Origin: an uncultured Clostridia bacterium | GTDB taxonomy: Bacteria > Bacillota > Clostridia > TANB77 > CAG-508 | Direction of reading: 5' to 3' | DNA length: 55,477 nt | NCBI GenBank assembly: GCA_934121875.1 | Contig: CAKOVG010000005.1 | Span: 1 to 55,477 of the forward strand | Shown here: positions 50,244-55,477 of the stretch, one piece after another | Numbering within the stretch: position 1 is the first letter of the stretch | Layout of the letters: each line of letters starts with the position of its first letter | The notes under the pieces: model-generated | The model's database searches: none | Seen by the model: the letters and a program-made list of their open reading frames with translations, nothing else | What the model was told of the DNA's origin: nothing | Translations under genes and position numbers: made by a program

Positions 50244-51462
50244 TTAAATTCCTGTTAGCAAAAATCCTGAATCAACTGCAACTTCAGGCTCAACCTTAAA
50301 AAATGAATCTTGATAATGTTGTAACCAGTTATAATTCTCTAATTCTTGCATAGTTTTAAAATTTTTTAAAGCATAATTACCAAAACCACTACAATCAGAC
50401 TTCAATTCTTTTGAAGTTTTATATAAATAATGTAAAAGTAATTTCTCTAAATAATTATTAGCATATTCCTGAGTTAGTTTTATTTGCTGTTCAGTATTAG
50501 TATTAGACAATTGCTTAATAGAAGAAATAGTTGCATTTGCCTTAACCTTTATTTTTATATAAGGTGTTCCATTTAAAAGCGAAACATTAATTTTAGGGCT
50601 TGTAGTAAAATCAAAATATAAATCAATTAAATTTTCCTTGTTTTCAGGGTCTGACATTGAGATATTACAGCTTTTAACTTTACCAGTGACAATCAAATGA
50701 GCAACAGTTTCTAAAGGAGTTAAAGTACCAACAAGCTTGTCATGCCTAAATACTGCAGTACCAACATTTTCAACACCATTTTTGGCTTCTAAAATTTCAC
50801 TACCAGAATCATCAGCACTTTTATTATTAGAGGATTGATTAGAATCAGCTTTAGAAATTACATTGCCGTAAAAGTGCAACAGGTTGAGAAGCAAGAGATG
50901 TTATTTTATTCATAAATTGTCCAAGATTAGCATCTACAATATATCCAGTATATTCACTAGAATTAGGAAATGTAGCATAAAATTTCGTTATTAAATTTTC
51001 CAAAGTAGGTTTTACACTTGCAATATAGTCTCTAGCAGATGAAGTGGTTATAAGAATATTTGTATCAGGCCTAATTTGAACTTTATTAGCTAAGGAAAAT
51101 ATTTCTTCTTTAATTCCAGACATTGCAATTTCTTCAGAAAATATTATAAGCTTGCAATGAGATAAGTTTATTTCTTTACTAGAATAAGTATTCATTAAAT
51201 TAAGAGCAGCATCAATAGAAGGAGCCTCTATTGTATCCATAATTATAGAAGAATTTTCATTTGAAGAATCTTCACCAGAAGCAGCACTTGGCTTAGTAAA
51301 TTGAAATGTAACTTTTAATTTTTCTGTATCTCCAACATCAATACCTAAAGCAACAATATAAGTTAAATCATCTATACTTTGAATACGGTGGCTACTTGTA
51401 AATGCAAAAGAAAATAACATTGCTACCAATATAATTAAAATATATTTATATGCGTTTTTCAT
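50244..51462 (-). pseudogene. gerAC: Ger(x)C-family germinant receptor C subunit, interrupted by a one-base insertion
   Basis: A C subunit of a GerA-type spore germinant receptor. The N-terminal part has 'QSIDDLTYIVALGIDVGD', 'SKEINLSHCKLIIFSEEIA' and 'TNILITTSSARDYIAS'. The frame breaks after 'SQPVALL'. Deleting one base (G 50868 on the plus strand, C in the sense direction) joins it to 'GNVISKADSNQ' and gives a continuous 405-aa protein, a usual length. The N-terminal helix is not followed by a lipobox Cys, unlike typical GerAC lipoproteins. Overlaps gerAB by 17 bp. Confidence 0.85.
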
Positions 51463-52564
51463 TAATAATTCCTTTCAATTTTTTACTTTTTAAATACTTA
51501 ATATTAGCTAAAATTAAAACAATAAAACTTAAGAAAAATACTAAAATTAAAATAATATATCGATACACAGTATTTTCTAAAAAGTTTATTTCTTGCATAT
51601 TTTTAGGAATTAAAGCAGTTCCAAATATAAATAAAGCAAACAAAGCAGATATCCATTTTGAATATTTTAAATTGATTACTTTTTTAAATATGCTAGTAGA
51701 AAGATAAAGAACAATTGCCAAATAACATATAATAGAAAGTAACCAAATAAGTAAAAATAATGCATCTAACCTTTGAAAAAATCTACTAAAGTCTATAAAA
51801 CGAGAAGCCAAATAAATAGGGAATATTTGTTGTTCTATAATAGTAGGTGGAAAAATAAACAATAAAGTTGCTGCACTGATTAGTAAAAAAAATGCAGAAA
51901 GTCCAACAGACGTATAAGCTACTTTTTTAAAGTCTTTTTGATTTTTTAAATAAGGTGGAATAAGGTATATACAAGTAATTCCACCAAAGGCAAATAAATC
52001 ACTTAATCCACTAAAAAATGTTGTATAAGCACCATTCCCTAGAATAGGAAAAATCTTCTGGAATGTGAGATTTTTCCAATTACCTATAAATATAAGAATT
52101 ATATTAATGGCAACTAATATTGTAAAAAATAAATTAGCACGAGCTATAGAAACAATATTAAGCTTATTCATAAATACAATAGCAATTAAAAATAAAATCA
52201 TAATTATAGGTAATGAAGTTCTAGGAAAAAATACAAGCTTTAGACCTTCAGAAAAACTTCTAAGCAATATTCCAGTAATAAAAGTAATATAGAGTAAAAA
52301 TAAAATTGAAACTCCTATTTTTAAAATTTTACCGCCTAAAAATTCAGAAATATCTATAATATCTAAATTAGGAAAATTCTCTGATAATTTACAAATTAAG
52401 AATATTAAAATTAGAGCAATACTACTAATATATATAACATTAAGAATAGAAGCGGATGCATGTTCAGATACAATACTTCTTGGTAAGCCTAAAATTATGT
52501 GATTTACAATAATAGCAACAATTAAAATAATTGCTTCCCATTTTCCTAATTTTTGTTCTGTCAT
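51446..52564 (-). CDS. gerAB: GerAB-type germinant receptor B subunit
   Basis: A 372-aa integral membrane protein of the APC-like spore germination permease family with about ten helices: 'WEAIILIVAIIVNHIILGLP', 'LLYITFITGILLRSF', 'IIMILFLIAIVFMNKL', and more to 'YIILILVFFLSFIVLILANI'. It is thought to bind the germinant. ATG 52564 follows AAAGGAG; upstream in-frame codons lie within gerAA. 17 bp after gerAA. Confidence 0.9.
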   Translation of the reverse strand: MTEQKLGKWEAIILIVAIIVNHIILGLPRSIVSEHASASILNVIYISSIALILIFLICKLSENFPNLDIIDISEFLGGKILKIGVSILFLLYITFITGILLRSFSEGLKLVFFPRTSLPIIMILFLIAIVFMNKLNIVSIARANLFFTILVAINIILIFIGNWKNLTFQKIFPILGNGAYTTFFSGLSDLFAFGGITCIYLIPPYLKNQKDFKKVAYTSVGLSAFFLLISAATLLFIFPPTIIEQQIFPIYLASRFIDFSRFFQRLDALFLLIWLLSIICYLAIVLYLSTSIFKKVINLKYSKWISALFALFIFGTALIPKNMQEINFLENTVYRYIILILVFFLSFIVLILANIKYLKSKKLKGIINEKRI

Positions 52565-52581
52565 AAAATTGCTCCTTTCTA

Positions 52582-54303
52582 TTAATATTTCCAAGTTCTA
52601 CTTATGTGAGACTGTGAGTTTTGCCTTTGAGTATTTAAATAATCAGGTCTTTTTTCACGTTTCCACATTGGATCTAAAAAAAATCCACTTCCATTTATAT
52701 TTGTAATAGGGCTATATGGAGCCATAAATGGAACTCCAAAAGATTTGATACTACATAAAATGGTAACATATACACAAAGACCAATAGCAATTCCAAAAAA
52801 TCCTGCAATATACCCTAAAAGAGTAAAACCAAACCTTAGTATTCTCAAGTGATAACCAAAGTAAAAATCAGGGATAGCAAAAGATGCAATACCAGTAATT
52901 GCAACAACAATAATTAAAATAGGACTTACAATATTAGCACTAACAGCCGCTTGTCCTAAAACCAAAGCACCAACAATACCAGTGGTTGGACCTATAGGTG
53001 AAGGAACCCTTAAACCTGCTTCACGAATAAGTTCAAAAGAAATTTCCATAAGCAAAATTTCAAAAATAATAGGAAATGGAACATTTTCCCTTGAAGCTAT
53101 TACAGAAAACAATAATTCAGTAGGGAGCAATTCTTGGTGAAAGTCTGAAATTGCAACATATAAACCAGGAAGAAGTAATGTTATAAAAATTGAAATTAAA
53201 CGCAAAAATTTTGAAAAATTTGCAAACTGAAACTTCAAATTACTATCTTCAGGTGATGCAATAAAATCAGTAAAATTAGCTGGCATAATAAGAACATAAG
53301 GATTTCCATTAACTATAACCACTACTTTACCGCTATATAAATGCTTAGCAGCTTTATCAGGTCTTTCTGTTGAAATTATTTGAGGAATTGTATAGCTATT
53401 TTTATCTTCAATCAATTGCTGAAGTTCACCACTCGAAAGCAAAGCATCAATTTTTAAATTACTAACTCTGAATTTTACTTCTGCAACCAAATCAGCATTT
53501 GCAATATCTTGAATGTAGCAAATACAACATTTTGTTTTGCTTAAATTACCAACTTCAATCCCTTCAATTATTAAATTTTCATTGTTAATAATTCGACGAA
53601 GTAGAGAGGTGTTAGTACGAATATTTTCAACAAATCCTTCTTGAGGTCCTTTAATAATAACTTCATTATTAGGTGGTTCGACACCTCTTTGTTTAAAGCC
53701 TTTTACATCTATATCATAAGCAATTCCAAGAGTATCAACAAAAAGCAAACAATTACCCATATTAACACCATTAAAAGCATCTTTAAAAGAGCTAACTTTT
53801 TTAACACTATTTTGAGGAAGCAAACAGTCAGATATATATGCTTCTAAATCAAACTTTTTAACTTTTCTGACAGTAATATTATTTGTTTTAGCCTCATTTA
53901 TAACTTGATTTTGTTCACCGTCAAAAATGTTAGCTCTATTGCGCATCATAAGAGCCTCTAAGACATTATTATTTACAAGCTGAGAATTTACCATACCATC
54001 AATAAAAAGAAGAAAAGCTTGATACTGCCTGTTTCTGGCTGTCAAAGTGAACTCTCTAACAATAATATCACTATTTATTAAAAGATTATATTTAACCTTA
54101 ATATATTCAAGATTAACAGAAAGACTAGGAAAAATGCTCTTTGCTTCAAAGATTTCCTTATTTTTATCAAGCACCTCAGAAGTTATATTAACATTGTTAC
54201 CATCATTTTCATAAGGGCCAGATAAGGAAAAATTATATTCATTTTGGTCGGGTGAATCAAACACACACTTAACTATATTTGCAAGCTTATCTTTAAAACT
54301 CAT
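52582..54303 (-). CDS. gerAA: GerAA-type germinant receptor A subunit
   Basis: A 573-aa protein of the spore inner membrane. The long N-terminal soluble domain contains 'GMVNSQLVNNNVLEALM', 'NEVIIKGPQEGFVENIRTNTSLLRRI'. The family core is 'GKVVVIVNGNPYVLIMPANF', 'SPEDSNLKFQFANFSKFLRLISIF', 'LPGLYVAISDFHQELLPTEL', 'PFPIIFEILLMEISFELIREAGLRVPSPIGPTTGIVGALVLGQAAV'-type helices. ATG 54303 follows TTTGGAG; an upstream TTG frame lacks a ribosome site. Confidence 0.94.
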   Translation of the reverse strand: MSFKDKLANIVKCVFDSPDQNEYNFSLSGPYENDGNNVNITSEVLDKNKEIFEAKSIFPSLSVNLEYIKVKYNLLINSDIIVREFTLTARNRQYQAFLLFIDGMVNSQLVNNNVLEALMMRNRANIFDGEQNQVINEAKTNNITVRKVKKFDLEAYISDCLLPQNSVKKVSSFKDAFNGVNMGNCLLFVDTLGIAYDIDVKGFKQRGVEPPNNEVIIKGPQEGFVENIRTNTSLLRRIINNENLIIEGIEVGNLSKTKCCICYIQDIANADLVAEVKFRVSNLKIDALLSSGELQQLIEDKNSYTIPQIISTERPDKAAKHLYSGKVVVIVNGNPYVLIMPANFTDFIASPEDSNLKFQFANFSKFLRLISIFITLLLPGLYVAISDFHQELLPTELLFSVIASRENVPFPIIFEILLMEISFELIREAGLRVPSPIGPTTGIVGALVLGQAAVSANIVSPILIIVVAITGIASFAIPDFYFGYHLRILRFGFTLLGYIAGFFGIAIGLCVYVTILCSIKSFGVPFMAPYSPITNINGSGFFLDPMWKREKRPDYLNTQRQNSQSHISRTWKY

Positions 54304-54366
54304 AATAACTCCAAAACATAAAAATTCTACATTTATTATTTTCAAAAAAATAAAAAATATTCAAAA

Positions 54367-54395
54367 AAACGTATTGAACTCAATTCAATACGTTT
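54367..54395 (-). terminator. Terminator of spoIVA
   Basis: A perfect 12-bp stem (AAACGTATTGAA / TTCAATACGTTT) with a 5-nt loop. On the minus strand it runs into seven T, 9 bp after the spoIVA stop. Confidence 0.88.
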
Positions 54396-54403
54396 CAAAA
54401 ATT

Positions 54404-55477
54404 TTAAAGAATTATGCAAATTAGTCCACCACTGCCTTCATTAACAATACGTTCTAAAGTCTCTTGAAGCTTAGCTTGAGCATCATCTGGCATTCTAGCT
54501 AATTTATTTTGCAATCCTTCATTAACAAGTTCATGTAAGTTTTTACCGAAAATGTTAGACTCCCAAATTTTCTTAGGGTCTGATTCAAATTCAGAAAGTA
54601 GGTAATTTACCAAATCTTCAGATTGTTTTTCACTACCAACAATAGGAGACACTTCAGTTTCAATATCTGCTCTTATCATATGTATACTTGGAGCTTTAGC
54701 TTTTAGTTTTACTCCAAAACGTGTACCTTGTTTTACCATTTCAGGTTCTTCTAAAATCAATTCGTCAATAGAAGGAGTGACAATTCCATAACCAGTAGCT
54801 TTTACCTCTTCTAAAGCATATGCTATTTTATCATATTGTTTTTTAGTCCTTGCAAATTCTGTCATCGTACTAAATAGTGCACCTTCATTATCAATTTCAA
54901 CACCGGAAATTTCTGTTAAAACTTTATAGAATAACTCATCAACTAATTCAATAGAAACTCTTACACTGCCTTCACCGAGTCTAATTTCAGTTAAGGAGGT
55001 CCTAGTAATAACCTTAGTATTTTGAAGTTGACCTATGCCACTATCCACTTGCTTTAATATACGAATATTATCAAAAGCTTTTTCAATTTCGTCATATAAC
55101 TCAACTTTTAACCAGTGATCATCAGGCAAGCCATCAACCCAACGGGGAAAATCAATATTAATTGTTTCAATAGGAAACTCATATAAAATCTTACTAAAAA
55201 TGTCGTCAATATCTTCAATATCTAATCTAGCACAGTCAGTAGGTAAGACAGATACACCATATTTTTCTTCTAGTTTTTTAGCTAAAGCCTTAGTATAATC
55301 AGAAAACGGATCATTACTATTTAAAACAATAACAAAAGGTTTGTTAAGCTCCTTTAATTCTTTTACAACACGTTCCTCAGCATTAATATAATCTTCTCTC
55401 GGAATATCTGTAATACTTCCATCAGTAGTTACTAAAATACCAATAGTAGAGTGTTCAGCTATTACTTTTCTAGTGCC
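54404..55477 (-). CDS. spoIVA: Stage IV sporulation protein A, C-terminal part (5' end outside window)
   Basis: The last 357 residues of SpoIVA, the mother-cell ATPase that polymerises on the forespore to anchor the coat and cortex. Open to the window edge: 'KVIAEHSTIGILVTTDGSITDIPREDYI' and 'EERVVKELKELNKPFVIVLNS' from the GTPase-like domain, then 'FPRWVDGLPDDHWLKVELY' and the C-terminal 'GLICIIL', the conserved end needed for membrane interaction. The Walker A part lies beyond base 55477. Confidence 0.95.
   Translation of the reverse strand, partial: GTRKVIAEHSTIGILVTTDGSITDIPREDYINAEERVVKELKELNKPFVIVLNSNDPFSDYTKALAKKLEEKYGVSVLPTDCARLDIEDIDDIFSKILYEFPIETINIDFPRWVDGLPDDHWLKVELYDEIEKAFDNIRILKQVDSGIGQLQNTKVITRTSLTEIRLGEGSVRVSIELVDELFYKVLTEISGVEIDNEGALFSTMTEFARTKKQYDKIAYALEEVKATGYGIVTPSIDELILEEPEMVKQGTRFGVKLKAKAPSIHMIRADIETEVSPIVGSEKQSEDLVNYLLSEFESDPKKIWESNIFGKNLHELVNEGLQNKLARMPDDAQAKLQETLERIVNEGSGGLICIIL

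Overview
The window is AT-rich DNA from an endospore-forming Clostridia-type Firmicute, most likely an uncultured gut lineage. It carries SpoIVA, SpoIVB, SpoVG and a GerA-type germinant receptor, a Gram-positive S10-spc-alpha ribosomal order, zinc-binding forms of S14, S4, L36 and adenylate kinase, and consensus sigma-A promoters. I cannot name the species from sequence alone.

Layout. 1-3610: three co-directional surface-protein genes ending at a strong terminator; the first two end in GC-rich tails that look like variable regions of a diversity-generating retroelement (DGR) whose reverse transcriptase is not in the window. 3626-4561 (minus): an orphan gene. 4729-13930: housekeeping genes (polA, a lytic transglycosylase, radA, disA, a cyclophilin, cdaA, truA, a DUF2651-like membrane protein). 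14105-26112: a Tad-like pilus/secretion operon (CpaB-like, two degenerate CpaE-like proteins, TadA ATPase, a double TadB/C protein, then seven N-terminally anchored pilin-like or accessory proteins). 26165-28554: spoIVB and a transglutaminase-like protein. 28566-30925: murC (minus), spoVG with a sigma-H-type promoter, and a second orphan (minus). 31065-48370: one long S10-spc-alpha-secG operon with adk, map, infA and rpmJ, rpmD missing. 48419-50071: rnr, truncated inside its S1 domain. 50061-54303 (minus): gerAA-gerAB-gerAC plus a 56-aa two-helix protein. 54404-55477 (minus): spoIVA, cut by the window end.

Two things stand out. First, spacers of the ribosomal operon hold seven full copies and one fragment of a 121-170 bp nested-palindrome element, all in the direction of transcription. 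Outer stems differ between copies but stay complementary, one C x T mismatch is kept at the same place, and the inner hairpins come in interchangeable types. This looks like a structured RNA or mobile-element family that I do not recognise. Second, three genes (radA, tadA, gerAC) are each broken by one extra base, in every case a C inserted just 5' of a GG glycine codon in the sense direction. That uniform signature suggests a systematic consensus error, though recoding should be excluded.

Limits: no searches were run. Functions come from motifs recognised by eye, and sequence-family statements without a visible motif are inference.
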